NCBI RefSeq assembly: GCF_019145375.1
Contig: NZ_JAHSTX010000001.1
Span: forward strand, 3,509,001-3,573,000
Length of the DNA stretch: 64,000 bases
Reading direction: 5' to 3'
From: Pseudomonas triticicola
Lineage (GTDB): Bacteria > Pseudomonadota > Gammaproteobacteria > Pseudomonadales > Pseudomonadaceae
The notes beneath the pieces are model-generated. The model had not been told where the DNA came from. It worked only from the letters and a program-made list of their open reading frames with translations, and ran no database searches. Position numbers and translations under genes: made by a program. Every line of letters begins with the position of its first letter. Positions within the stretch are counted from its first letter, which is position 1. Shown piece by piece: positions 7,714-15,852 of the stretch.

Positions 7714-9895
7714 GGGCGAGTCCTTCGGGCCGGGCAGAAGCGAATTGGGCGAGGGGTGATTGCGGGTCGAGCAGCGAGGTGCGGATGAAGTGCAGGTAGC
7801 TTTTCACCCGGCGCAACGCCGAGGTATCGAAGTGCGGCGCGAACGGCTCATCGGTGGCGGCAACGCGGCTGATCGCATGATCGACGGCCACCAGTGCGCG
7901 TTCGAGATTGCTCGCGTTCGGCTGCAAAAACAGGCGCACCAACGCGCGCCCCATCACGCGGATTGCCTGGCGCCACGGCTGCGATTCGGCATACGCCGGG
8001 TGCACCGGCAGGATCGCCTGTTCCTTGCGCAATTCGATGATCGCGTGGCCGACTTCGAGCACCACGAACATCCAGCGCAGCAGACTCTTCTGCACCTTCG
8101 GTTGCCCTGCCGCGAGGCCATAGGCCTGATGCAGCAGATCGCGGGTGCGGCTCTCGAAACGCGAGGCCAGGCCCTTGAGTTTGCCGCTGATCGCATAGAC
8201 CACTTGCCCGCGCAGATCCTGCTCCAGGCGCTGCCACAGCCAGCGACTGTTCGGCGGCAGAATGATCGCTCCCGCTGCGGCACAGACGAGCATGCCCATG
8301 ACCATGGCGATGTAGTCGTTGATGAAGGTGTAGGGGTTGTAAATCGTGAGGTTGTCCGGCACTGAACCGGTGCTGAAAAAGATCAACAACCCGAGGCCGA
8401 CACCGGCGTATTGCGGTCGTGAAGCGAGGAACGAACCGAGCACGATCACCGGCGCGAGCATCACGCAGAGCAAGGGGAAACCGTCGATCAACGGGAAGAT
8501 GAAAAACATCTCGACGAAGCCGATCAGTGCGCCGAGAAACGTGCCGCAGGCCATTTGAAAGGCCATGCGTTTGGGGTTCGGTGTGGCGGCGGAAAGGCCG
8601 ACGGTGGCGGCGGCGATCAGGGTCATGGTCGCCCCGCTCGGCCACGCGGTGGCCACCCAATAACTGCCCAACACAATCAGGATGAACGAGGCACGAATTC
8701 CCGACGCGGCTGCGGCCCACCAGTTGGTTTGCGGGATGAAGGGCTCGTCCCAGCGCTCGCGTTCGTGGCGGTGCTCGGCCAGGGACGCGTGGGTCTGTGC
8801 ATAGCTGTGCAGGTCATCGACGAAGCGGTAGAGCAATTCGTAGGCGGTGTGGAAATCCAGTTGTTCGGCTTCGCTCGGAGCCGTGTCCTGAAAGATCCCG
8901 CGCAGGGTTCGGACAAGTGCCGGCAGACCTTCCTTGTAGGTGGCCAACGCGGTCGCCAAACGTGCCGCATCGGGGCTGGTCAGGGCGCGACCGCTGAAGC
9001 TGTCGAGCACTTCGGCGAGGTCCTGCAAGCCCGGTTTGATCGCTGCCACGACATGCTCTTCGCCATTGCCGCGCAGGCGTTCAAGCAACTGATGCAAGGC
9101 GTTGAAGCGCGTGGTGATGCCCATGAACTCACTGTTCAAACGACTCAAACGACCGTTGCGCCGGCGCATGTGCGGGTCTTCGAACACGGTCACGCTGCGC
9201 AGCCCTTCCAGGCCGACGGCTTCGGCAATGAAGCGCACGTTGCTGGCTTCGAACGCCTCGGCTTTGCTGCGCCCGCGCAAGCCATCGGTGACGAACAGGG
9301 CGAACACACCGAAGCGCTGATACAAAGCGTTGCGCATCGCCGCACTGGCGGTCTGCGGCAGAATCGCCGCGCTGATCAGCGTCGAACAGAGAATCCCCAG
9401 CGAGATTTCCAGAACCCGCCATACCGCCGCCATAAAGGCGCCGTCCGGGTGCGCCAGCGCCGGCAGACCGACCATCGCTGCGGTGTAACCGGCGAGAACA
9501 AAACCATACGCGCGAAAGTTACGGCAACGTGCGGCACCGGCCGAGCAGATGCCGACCCAGATCGCCAGCGAGCCGAGAAACAGCTCCGTGTTCTGCGCGA
9601 ACAAAGCGATCAGCGTGACCATCATCGCCGACCCGGCCAGCGTGCCGAGCAAGCGATAGAAACTCTTGGCGAACACCTGACCGCTCTGCGGCTGCATGAC
9701 GATAAACACCGTGATCATCGCCGTACGCGGTTGCGGAAGTTCCAGACGCATCGCCAGCCACAGGGTGAGAAAAGCGGCGAGCAACACCTTGAAGATATAC
9801 ACCCAGGTCACACCATCGCTGCGTGCCCAGTCGAAAAAACCGCGACGCCATTCCAGGGAGTGGAGCCAGCGAAGAGGGGCGGGCAAGGAGGTCAT
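7703..9895 (-). CDS. aaeB: FUSC-family inner-membrane efflux protein
   Basis: A 730-residue fusaric-acid-resistance/AaeB-type transporter. Two blocks of membrane helices (about residues 28-180 and 390-530) are each followed by a long cytoplasmic helical region, the duplicated plan of the family. The N-terminal motif LELPQPRTAMITVFIVMQP and the second-half SGATMTLIAAATVGL are characteristic. It would export hydroxylated aromatic acids or fusaric-acid-like compounds with the adaptor and channel of the same operon. The 140-base gap to the upstream channel gene contains a REP pair, so the two might be unequally expressed. Confidence 0.88.
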   Translation of the reverse strand: MTSLPAPLRWLHSLEWRRGFFDWARSDGVTWVYIFKVLLAAFLTLWLAMRLELPQPRTAMITVFIVMQPQSGQVFAKSFYRLLGTLAGSAMMVTLIALFAQNTELFLGSLAIWVGICSAGAARCRNFRAYGFVLAGYTAAMVGLPALAHPDGAFMAAVWRVLEISLGILCSTLISAAILPQTASAAMRNALYQRFGVFALFVTDGLRGRSKAEAFEASNVRFIAEAVGLEGLRSVTVFEDPHMRRRNGRLSRLNSEFMGITTRFNALHQLLERLRGNGEEHVVAAIKPGLQDLAEVLDSFSGRALTSPDAARLATALATYKEGLPALVRTLRGIFQDTAPSEAEQLDFHTAYELLYRFVDDLHSYAQTHASLAEHRHERERWDEPFIPQTNWWAAAASGIRASFILIVLGSYWVATAWPSGATMTLIAAATVGLSAATPNPKRMAFQMACGTFLGALIGFVEMFFIFPLIDGFPLLCVMLAPVIVLGSFLASRPQYAGVGLGLLIFFSTGSVPDNLTIYNPYTFINDYIAMVMGMLVCAAAGAIILPPNSRWLWQRLEQDLRGQVVYAISGKLKGLASRFESRTRDLLHQAYGLAAGQPKVQKSLLRWMFVVLEVGHAIIELRKEQAILPVHPAYAESQPWRQAIRVMGRALVRLFLQPNASNLERALVAVDHAISRVAATDEPFAPHFDTSALRRVKSYLHFIRTSLLDPQSPLAQFASARPEGLAHAS

Positions 9896-9930
9896 TGAAA
9901 ATACTCACGCATGCAATGCGGACTCGGAAC

Positions 9931-10022
9931 CTGTGGGAGCGAGCCTGCTCGCGAAAGCGGCGTGTCAGGCAACAGGTTCATTGACTGATACGCCCTCTTC
10001 GCGAGCAGGCTCGCTCCCACAA
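9931..10022. repeat. REP pair inside the efflux operon
   Basis: CTGTGGGAGCGAGCCTGCTCGCGAA and its inverted copy TTCGCGAGCAGGCTCGCTCCCAC face each other with a spacer of about 45 bases. They sit between the outer-membrane channel gene and the FUSC gene, where they could attenuate or stabilise the polycistronic mRNA. Confidence 0.9.
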
Positions 10023-10034
10023 TGGATGCTGTGT

Positions 10035-11534
10035 TCACCGCAGCAGCGCCGGGGTTTTCGGGGCTTGGGTCTGCTCGGCAGTCGGCACGTCATCACCGGC
10101 ACCGAGGCCGCCCCCCAGGGCAGTCACCAGCTCGGCATGCGCACTCAACCGCGCCGCCTGGACCTGCTGCTGCACTTGCTGCTGTTTGAACAGCAAGGTC
10201 TGCGCATTCAGCACATTGAGGTAATCGGTGAGGCCGCGTTGGTAGGCGATCATCGCGATGTCGTAAGTCTTCTGCGCTGCGGCCACGGATTCGGCAGCGA
10301 ATTCCTGCTGCTTGTCCATCGACTCGCGGCGGATCAACTGATCGGAAATGTTCTTCAGCGCGTTGATCAGGGTCTGGTTGTAGTGCGCCACAGCGATGTC
10401 ATAACCGGCCGCCGCTTCGCCCAATTCGCTACGCAGTCGACCGCCGTCGAAGATCGGCAACGAGATCGCCGGGCCAACGTTGTAGTTGAGTTTCTTGCCG
10501 GTCAGAAACTCCAGCGCGCCGCCGCCCGTGGCCATGTAGCCGAGGCTGCCGACCAGATCGACGTTGGGGTAGAAACCGCCGTGGGCGACATCGATGCCGC
10601 GCGCCTGCGCCGCCACTTGCCAGCGACTGGCGACCACGTCCGGACGCTGGCCGAGCAGTTCGGCGGGCAATGCCGAGGGCAACTTCAACGGTGCCGCGAG
10701 GGACAGCGTCGGCCGTTGCAGTTGCGCAGCGGCGCCCGGGCCTTTACCGGCCAGCGCAGCAATCTGGTTGCGGCTCAGGGCAATTTCCTCGTCCAGCGCA
10801 TCGAGTTGGCGATGGGTTTCCGGCAACGGCGTTTCGGCCTGGCTGACTTCGAAGTGCGTGCCGATCCCGCCGCTCAGGCGTTTCTGCGCCAGATCGAGAA
10901 TCTGCTGTTGCTGTTTGAGCATTGCGGCAACGATGTCGCGCTGGGCGTAATGCAGCGACAGTTCGATGTAGGCGCGCACGATGTTGTTCTGCAGTTCCAG
11001 CTGCGCCAGTCGCGCCTCGGCCACACTCACATGGGCCAGATCCACCGCGCGTTCACTGGCATTGCGCTCGCGGCCCCAGAGGTCGAGGGCGTAACTGAAG
11101 CCGAGCGCGGCGTTGTTGTCCCACGTGGTGGTGTTGGCCAGATCGCCGGGGCCGTAGAACTGATCGGTCGGCCAGTTGTGGCGCTTGAGGGTCGACTCGG
11201 CATTGATCTGCAACGCCTCAGCCGCTTCGGCAACACCGGCCATAGCCTTGGCCTGACGCACCCGCGCAGCGGCCATGGCCATGCTCGGGCTGCCTTGCAC
11301 GGCGAGGTCGATCCAGCGATCAAGTTGCGCGTCACCAAACGCCTGCCACCATTGGGCGCTGGGCCAGTGGGCGTCTTTGGCGGCCTCGCCAATGGCCGCG
11401 TCAGTGGCCAGTGAATCGGCCGCGAGTGCCTCGCCGTGAGGGGCAATGCCTTGAGTTGAGATGCAGCCGCCGAGAGCCAGGGTTAAAGCCAGAACACTGA
11501 GCGGCAAAAGCGCTCTGTTGATGCGACGCGGCAC
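10035..11534 (-). CDS. NodT-type outer-membrane efflux lipoprotein
   Basis: A 499-residue TolC-like channel of the RND/NodT lipoprotein class. The signal peptide ends in the lipobox LGGC near residue 24. Two repeats of long helices plus beta strands follow, each with typical phrases (RVRQAKAMAGVAEAA, LDLWGRERNASERAVDLAHV, GQRPDVVASRWQVAAQARGIDVAH, GPAISLPIFDGGRLRSELGEAA). It completes a tripartite pump with the FUSC and adaptor genes downstream, a partner that E. coli aaeXAB does not encode locally. It is the first gene of the operon and diverges from the LysR gene. Confidence 0.9.
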   Translation of the reverse strand: MPRRINRALLPLSVLALTLALGGCISTQGIAPHGEALAADSLATDAAIGEAAKDAHWPSAQWWQAFGDAQLDRWIDLAVQGSPSMAMAAARVRQAKAMAGVAEAAEALQINAESTLKRHNWPTDQFYGPGDLANTTTWDNNAALGFSYALDLWGRERNASERAVDLAHVSVAEARLAQLELQNNIVRAYIELSLHYAQRDIVAAMLKQQQQILDLAQKRLSGGIGTHFEVSQAETPLPETHRQLDALDEEIALSRNQIAALAGKGPGAAAQLQRPTLSLAAPLKLPSALPAELLGQRPDVVASRWQVAAQARGIDVAHGGFYPNVDLVGSLGYMATGGGALEFLTGKKLNYNVGPAISLPIFDGGRLRSELGEAAAGYDIAVAHYNQTLINALKNISDQLIRRESMDKQQEFAAESVAAAQKTYDIAMIAYQRGLTDYLNVLNAQTLLFKQQQVQQQVQAARLSAHAELVTALGGGLGAGDDVPTAEQTQAPKTPALLR

Positions 11535-11710
11535 AGCTGCGAATTCCTGAGAAAGGGATCAATCGAGGGACTTGTGTAGGAGCTGCCTCTGCGGCGATAA
11601 GCTGGGATTTCTGTGAATCTTTGTTACGGTTAACGAGATAATCCCTTGGTCGGGGGTCTCAGCCCCTGAAACTTCGTGTCACAATTTGCCATCTCCCTTG
11701 AGAGCACCCC
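11535..11710. promoter_or_regulatory. Divergent promoter region of efflux operon and LysR gene
   Basis: This 176-base intergenic region separates the divergently read efflux operon and LysR gene, the usual place for a LysR-controlled promoter. It contains a GTAGGAGCTGCC repeat relic near 11576 and an AT-richer stretch around 11610-11650 (CTTTGTTACGGTTAACGAGATAA). No certain LysR box could be defined by eye. Confidence 0.5.
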
Positions 11711-12679
11711 ATGGACACTTTGCAAAACATGCGCGCCTTCAGTTGTGTTGCCGAAGCGGGCAGCTTCACCGCCGCCGCCGTGCAACTGGACACCACCACC
11801 GCCAACGTATCGCGCGCGGTCTCCAACCTCGAAGCCCATCTGCAAACCCGTCTGCTCAATCGCACGACCCGGCGCATCGCCCTGACCGAGGCCGGCAAAC
11901 GCTACCTGCTGCGCTGCGAACAGATCCTCGCCTACGTCGAAGAAGCCGAAGCGGAAGCCAGCGACGCCCACGCGCGCCCGGCCGGCCAACTGAAAGTGCA
12001 CACCATGACCGGCATCGGTCAGCACTTCGTCATCGACGCCATCGCCCGCTACCGCAAGACCCACCCCGACGTGACCTTCGACCTGACCCTGGCCAACCGC
12101 GTGCCGGACCTGCTCGACGAGGGCTACGACGTGTCCATCGTGCTGGCCAGCGAACTGCCCGATTCCGGCTTCGTCTCGCAGCGCCTGGGCATCACCTACA
12201 GCATCGTCTGCGCCTCGCCGGCCTACGTAAAAGCCAACGGCGCCGCACAGAAACCCAGCGACCTGCTCAACCACGCCTGCCTGCGCCTCGTCAGCCCGGT
12301 GATCCCCCTGGAAAAATGGGCCTTCGACGGCCCGGACGGCCAGGAGACGGTCACCATCAACAGCTCGCCGTTCCTGGTGAACTCCGCCGACGCCATGAAA
12401 ACCGCCATCACCAGCGGCATGGGCGTCGGCGTGCTGCCGGTCTACGCCGCCATCGAAGGCCTGCGCAACGGCACCCTGGTACGGGTGATGCCGAACTACC
12501 GCTCGCAGGAACTCAACCTCTACGCGATCTACCCGTCTCGGCAGTACCTGGATGCGAAGATCAAAACCTGGGTGGAATATTTGCGCGGATCGTTGCCGGA
12601 GATATTGGCGGCGCATCAGGCGGAACTGGTTGCTTATGAATTGACCGGGAGTTTGGCAGGTGTCCGCGTCGCCACCTGA
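11711..12679 (+). CDS. LysR-family transcriptional regulator (AaeR-like)
   Basis: A 322-residue LysR regulator. The winged-helix domain is at residues 1-60 (MRAFSCVAEAGSFTAAAVQL, TANVSRAVSNLEAHLQTRLL), followed by a linker helix and a periplasmic-binding-protein-like effector domain (about 90-300). It belongs to the common CrgA-type subgroup. Its position, head-to-head with an AaeXAB-type operon, suggests that it activates that operon when an aromatic acid is bound; this is inferred from synteny. Confidence 0.9.
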   Translation: MDTLQNMRAFSCVAEAGSFTAAAVQLDTTTANVSRAVSNLEAHLQTRLLNRTTRRIALTEAGKRYLLRCEQILAYVEEAEAEASDAHARPAGQLKVHTMTGIGQHFVIDAIARYRKTHPDVTFDLTLANRVPDLLDEGYDVSIVLASELPDSGFVSQRLGITYSIVCASPAYVKANGAAQKPSDLLNHACLRLVSPVIPLEKWAFDGPDGQETVTINSSPFLVNSADAMKTAITSGMGVGVLPVYAAIEGLRNGTLVRVMPNYRSQELNLYAIYPSRQYLDAKIKTWVEYLRGSLPEILAAHQAELVAYELTGSLAGVRVAT

Positions 12680-12702
12680 GTTTTAAACACTCGCAGGTTT
12701 CG

Positions 12703-12793
12703 TGCAGGAGCTGACGAGTGCAACGAGCCTGCGATCCTTTGATTTTGCTGTTTAAAAATCAAAAGATCGCAGCCTACGGCAGCTCCTACATCG
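12703..12793. repeat. Inverted repeat of the GCAGCTCCTACA / GATCTTTTGATTTT family
   Basis: GTGCAGGAGCTG ... GCGATCCTTTGATTTT pairs imperfectly with AAAATCAAAAGATCGCAGCCTACGGCAGCTCCTAC. The same family recurs at 25988-26050 and 33598-33664, each time just after a plus-strand gene, so it may act as a mobile terminator-like repeat. Confidence 0.75.
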
Positions 12794-12860
12794 CGTTGTT
12801 TACGGGGAAGTTTCCGACAGGTTTTGTAGGTTGTCCGTCGGAAGTGCGCTGGCTAGGATC

Positions 12861-13070
12861 TGACGGTTGCTGACGAATCAGCGACCGGACTTGGTCGTCC
12901 GGGTTTAGAATGGCGCACATTTTTAAGCATGCTTAATGGCGAGCTGTGCGTGGGAGGGCCTCGGCCCTGCCGGGTTTCCATTCCCTGGTCGACCAACCCG
13001 CGTACGGTTCGCCACCCGATTGCTTGGTCGCAGTCAGTGGCGAACTCCACTTCCCGAATGGAGTTTCACC
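12861..13070 (+). promoter_or_regulatory. Structured leader of the DUF6124 gene with hidden Shine-Dalgarno
   Basis: Three hairpins can be drawn. The first is CGGTTGCTGA-CGAA-TCAGCGACCG at 12864-12887, a 10-bp stem with one G.U pair. CCGGAC/GTCCGG at 12885-12902 overlaps its 3' arm. AACTCCA (13043-13049) pairs with TGGAGTT (13059-13065) and so buries the only Shine-Dalgarno, GGAG at 13060-13063, 7 bases before the ATG at 13071. A perfect 14-bp palindrome TTAAGCATGCTTAA lies at 12923-12936, and an ATG inside it opens a short frame across the leader. From memory, similar leaders precede DUF6124 (DUF3077) genes in other Pseudomonas; the mechanism is unknown. Confidence 0.6.
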
Positions 13071-13445
13071 ATGTTCAAACCCACACCCAATCCCCCCGAA
13101 TCCGAAAGCACCTCTCCCTACCAATCCCCCGACTCAACGAAACTCCACGACGCCGCCGAGCGTGCGCTGGATCACTACCTCAAACCGGCCACCACCGCGC
13201 AGCAAAGCCACAAACCCAGCACCATGTTCCAGGTCGCCCCGGACCAGGACAACGAAAGCCTGCTGGCCCACGCCTGCGAATCCCTCGCCTCGGCGAGCAT
13301 CATGAGCAGCGACATCGCCGCCCACGTCGACAGCCCACAGCGGCACACCATACTGGCCATCCAGCAGGTGATCATGCTCGCGGAACTGGCGGTGAACCGC
13401 GTGCTGGATAACTACGAAATCCACCAGCCCCCGTCACACAATTGA
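13071..13445 (+). CDS. DUF6124 family protein
   Basis: A 124-residue protein of a Pseudomonas-specific family. It has a proline-rich N-terminus with KLHDAAERALDHYL, then TMFQVAPDQDNESLLAHACESLASASIM and a helical C-terminus (AIQQVIMLAELAVNRVLD). No membrane segment or catalytic motif is seen. Other members are multicopy within genomes and are preceded by the same kind of leader. Function unknown. Start ATG at 13071 with GGAG at 13060-13063, which lies in a hairpin stem. Confidence 0.85.
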   Translation: MFKPTPNPPESESTSPYQSPDSTKLHDAAERALDHYLKPATTAQQSHKPSTMFQVAPDQDNESLLAHACESLASASIMSSDIAAHVDSPQRHTILAIQQVIMLAELAVNRVLDNYEIHQPPSHN

Positions 13446-13760
13446 ACCTCTGTGGGAGCGAGCCTGCTCGCGAAGGCTTCGGCACATTCAACATTCGGGT
13501 GTCAGATAAACCGCTTTCGCGAGCAGGCTCGCTCCCACAATTCTGGATCGTGTACATCAGCAAGATAGGAGTCGGCTGTCAGGCCGCCTTCGCTGGCAAG
13601 CCAGCTCCCACAGGGACGGGGTGAATCTGGCAGAGAGAGGTTGGCAGTGGAGACGCTTTCTCGAGCAGGCTCGCTCCCACAGTTTGAATCGAGTACATCA
13701 GCGAGAAACTGGTCGGCTGTCAGGCCGCCTTCGCGAGCAGGCTCACTCCTACAAAAGCAA
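13446..13760. repeat. REP cluster with a tandem ~142-base composite unit
   Basis: A REP pair (GTGGGAGCGAGCCTGCTCGCGAAGG at 13451; CGCTTTCGCGAGCAGGCTCGCTCCCACA at 13512) is followed by a second REP-bearing unit starting at 13654. The two units (from 13512 and from 13654) share CGCTTTC-CGAGCAGGCTCGCTCCCACA, then a GTACATCAGC segment and GTCGGCTGTCAGGCCGCCTTCG, giving a period of about 142 bases. The last REPs read CTGGCAAGCCAGCTCCCACA and GCGAGCAGGCTCACTCCTACA. No gene is supported here despite short open frames. Confidence 0.85.
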
Positions 13761-14205
13761 AGGCAAAGCATCGCAGCTGCCCGCGGCGAAGCCGCCCCAC
13801 TCAACAATGAGCGCAAGCTCGAGTGCTTTTGATCTTGATCCACCGGCGACGTCGGAAGGCTGAGCGGAGGGATTGATCCGGGCGTGGGAGCGCAGCGACC
13901 GTCTGGCGCAGCCAGACACAGCGGAAGGAGGTGCAGCGAAGCAAACCGGAGCCGCTGCGCCCGGATCAGTCCCGGAGCGAAGGAACCCGAGCCTGCGAGG
14001 GCCGAACGTAGGAGCAAGCCTTTTGGGTTACCTTTTTGGCGTTTGAAAAAGGTGACCCGCCGTAAGGGCGGAACCGTAATCCGCAACACCCGCAGAAACG
14101 GATATACACCCAAAACCCCAAGAGCTTGGTCGGCCCAGAGGCCGCCAAGACAACCCGAGCGAGAAAATGTTAGCGTGCTTGCAATCAAGCCCCGACGAGC
14201 CCAAG
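13761..14205. repeat. Dispersed non-coding Pseudomonas element of ~450 bases
   Basis: This is a gene-less stretch upstream of the 2-hydroxyacid dehydrogenase. It includes GGAGCAAGCCTTTTGGGTTA, a hairpin from TTTTTGGCGTTTGAAAAAGG, GTGACCCGCCGTAAGGGCGG and GGATATACACCCAAAACCCC. I recall near-identical text recurring in many Pseudomonas genomes, often mis-annotated as short hypothetical proteins. Frames on both strands here are short and shadow one another, so no CDS is called. Confidence 0.6.
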
Positions 14206-14209
14206 CCCA

Positions 14210-15184
14210 ATGAAAAAAACAGTCCTGGCCTTCAGCCGCATCACCCCGCCCATGATCGAACGCCTGCAAGAAGAATTCGACGTCATCGTCCCCAACCCCA
14301 AGACCGGTGACATCAACGCCCAGTTCAACGAAGCCCTGCCCCACGCCCACGGCCTCATCGGCGTCGGCCGCAAACTCGGCCGCGCACAACTGGAAAGCGC
14401 AACCAGACTCGAAGTGGTCTCGAGCGTCTCGGTCGGCTACGACAACTACGACCTCGACTACTTCAACGAACGCGGGATCATGCTCACCAACACCCCCGAC
14501 GTGCTCACCGAAAGCACCGCCGACCTCGCCTTCGCCCTGATCATGAGCAGCGCCCGCCGCGTCGCCGAACTCGACGCCTGGACCAAGGCCGGGCAATGGC
14601 AGGCCAGCGTAGGCGCCCCGCTGTTCGGCAGTGATGTGCACGGCAAGACCCTCGGCATCGTCGGCATGGGCAACATTGGCGCCGCCGTCGCCCGCCGTGG
14701 TCGCTTCGGCTTCAACATGCCAATCATCTACAGCGGCAACAGCCGCAAGACCGAACTGGAACAGGAGCTCGGCGCACAGTTCCGCAGCCTCGATGAGCTG
14801 CTGGCCGAAGCCGATTTTGTCTGCCTGGTAGTGCCGTTGAGCGACAAGACCCGCCACCTGATCAGCCATCGCGAACTGGCGCTGATGAAGCCGAGCGCGA
14901 TCCTGGTCAACATCTCGCGCGGCCCGGTGGTCGACGAACCGGCACTCATCGAAGCTCTGCAAAACAACCGCATCCGTGGCGCCGGCCTGGACGTCTACGA
15001 AAAAGAACCGCTGGCCGAATCGCCGCTGTTCCAGTTGAAAAACGCCGTGACCCTGCCGCACATCGGCTCGGCCACCACCGAGACCCGCGAAGCCATGGCC
15101 AACCGCGCACTGGCCAACCTGCGCAGCGCCCTGCTCGGCGAACGGCCGCAGGATCTGGTCAACCCGCAAGTCTGGCGCGGTTGA
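14210..15184 (+). CDS. 2-hydroxyacid dehydrogenase (2-ketogluconate / glyoxylate reductase type)
   Basis: A 324-residue D-isomer-specific 2-hydroxyacid dehydrogenase. The Rossmann motif is GIVGMGNIGAAVARR (about residue 148). Catalytic residues sit in expected contexts: Arg in NISRGPVVDEPAL, Glu in GLDVYEKEPL and His in LPHIGSATTETR. It should reduce a 2-keto acid with NAD(P)H. The sequence is like Pseudomonas TkrA/GhrB proteins (2-ketogluconate or hydroxypyruvate/glyoxylate), but the true substrate is not decidable and no ketogluconate operon surrounds it. The Shine-Dalgarno is weak. Confidence 0.88.
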   Translation: MKKTVLAFSRITPPMIERLQEEFDVIVPNPKTGDINAQFNEALPHAHGLIGVGRKLGRAQLESATRLEVVSSVSVGYDNYDLDYFNERGIMLTNTPDVLTESTADLAFALIMSSARRVAELDAWTKAGQWQASVGAPLFGSDVHGKTLGIVGMGNIGAAVARRGRFGFNMPIIYSGNSRKTELEQELGAQFRSLDELLAEADFVCLVVPLSDKTRHLISHRELALMKPSAILVNISRGPVVDEPALIEALQNNRIRGAGLDVYEKEPLAESPLFQLKNAVTLPHIGSATTETREAMANRALANLRSALLGERPQDLVNPQVWRG

Positions 15185-15220
15185 AAAAAAGGGCCAGCGC
15201 AACATTGCGCTGGCCCTCAC
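15184..15220. terminator. Hairpin after the dehydrogenase gene
   Basis: GGGCCAGCGC (15191-15200) and GCGCTGGCCC (15207-15216) form a perfect 10-bp stem with loop AACATT. The A-run precedes the stem on the plus strand, so the classical T-run appears only on the minus strand. For the upstream gene it is a hairpin without a good U-tail. Confidence 0.65.
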
Positions 15221-15324
15221 CTTACATAACTTGCAACCGAACAAAAACGCCGGACCAAGTAACAGCAATATAAGCTCTCGCAACTTATCAACTTATTGAT
15301 TAATTGCCATGGAGAGCCAATCCC

Positions 15325-15834
15325 GTGAACACCCTGACCACCGACAAACTCATCCGTTACAGCAAAGTCATCTTGATGGCTTATATAAGTTTCTTTGGCC
15401 TGCTGGTAATGATTCACAACTTCACTGACTATGAGTCCAACTACACTTACGTTGCACATATCCTGAGTATGGACACCACCAATGCCAGTGAAAATATCAT
15501 GTACCGCGCGATCGATTCGCCGATGATCCATCACCGGATCTACTGGTTCATCATCACCATGGAAGTCATCTATACCGTGCTCTGCCTGATCGGTATTTAC
15601 CAGTTGTATCGCTACATCGATGCATCGCCAGCGGCATTCCATGAAGCCAAGAAGTTTTCAATCATGGGCATATTGGTCGCCATCTTCATCTACTACGTAT
15701 GCCTGCAAACGGTCGGCGTCGAGTGGTTCGACATGGACACTTCGCAATCCTGGAATGCCAAGGACTGGGCGCGACATATTGTCGACTTCATCTTCCCGGT
15801 GATGATCTACATCACTTTGAAAGTTGAGCGCTGA
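15325..15834 (+). CDS. DUF2165 small integral membrane protein
   Basis: A 169-residue protein with four predicted membrane helices (about residues 13-33, 67-92, 107-130 and 145-163). It has the DUF2165 pattern of a YSK-start helix, a short periplasmic loop with SMDTTNASENIMYRAI, and the WARHIVDFIFPVMIYI ending. GTG at 15325 is preferred because GGAGA lies 9 bases upstream; an upstream in-frame TTG has no such site. Function unknown. Confidence 0.82.
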   Translation: MNTLTTDKLIRYSKVILMAYISFFGLLVMIHNFTDYESNYTYVAHILSMDTTNASENIMYRAIDSPMIHHRIYWFIITMEVIYTVLCLIGIYQLYRYIDASPAAFHEAKKFSIMGILVAIFIYYVCLQTVGVEWFDMDTSQSWNAKDWARHIVDFIFPVMIYITLKVER

Positions 15835-15852
15835 AACCCAGCGCTCGCTTTA

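Noticed and set aside
8555..9898. 447-codon open frame on the plus strand
   Set aside because: It lies wholly antisense to the FUSC gene; composition (Arg/Gly/Gln/His-rich) is that of a shadow frame in GC-rich DNA and no family motif is present.
9696..11414. 572-codon open frame on the plus strand
   Set aside because: Crosses two real minus-strand genes and a REP pair; its translation of the REP (SLLAKAA) shows that it is fortuitous.
12929..13411. Open frame starting in the DUF6124 leader and running through the gene in another frame
   Set aside because: Not called as a CDS because the part beyond 13071 is a shadow of the DUF6124 frame; only its first codons might matter as an upstream frame.
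13446..13860. CRISPR-like spacing of repeats
   Set aside because: Repeats are inverted REP palindromes with irregular spacers and no cas genes; not a CRISPR array.
13502..15283. 593-codon open frame on the minus strand
   Set aside because: Runs antisense through the 2-hydroxyacid dehydrogenase and then the repeat region; no domain.
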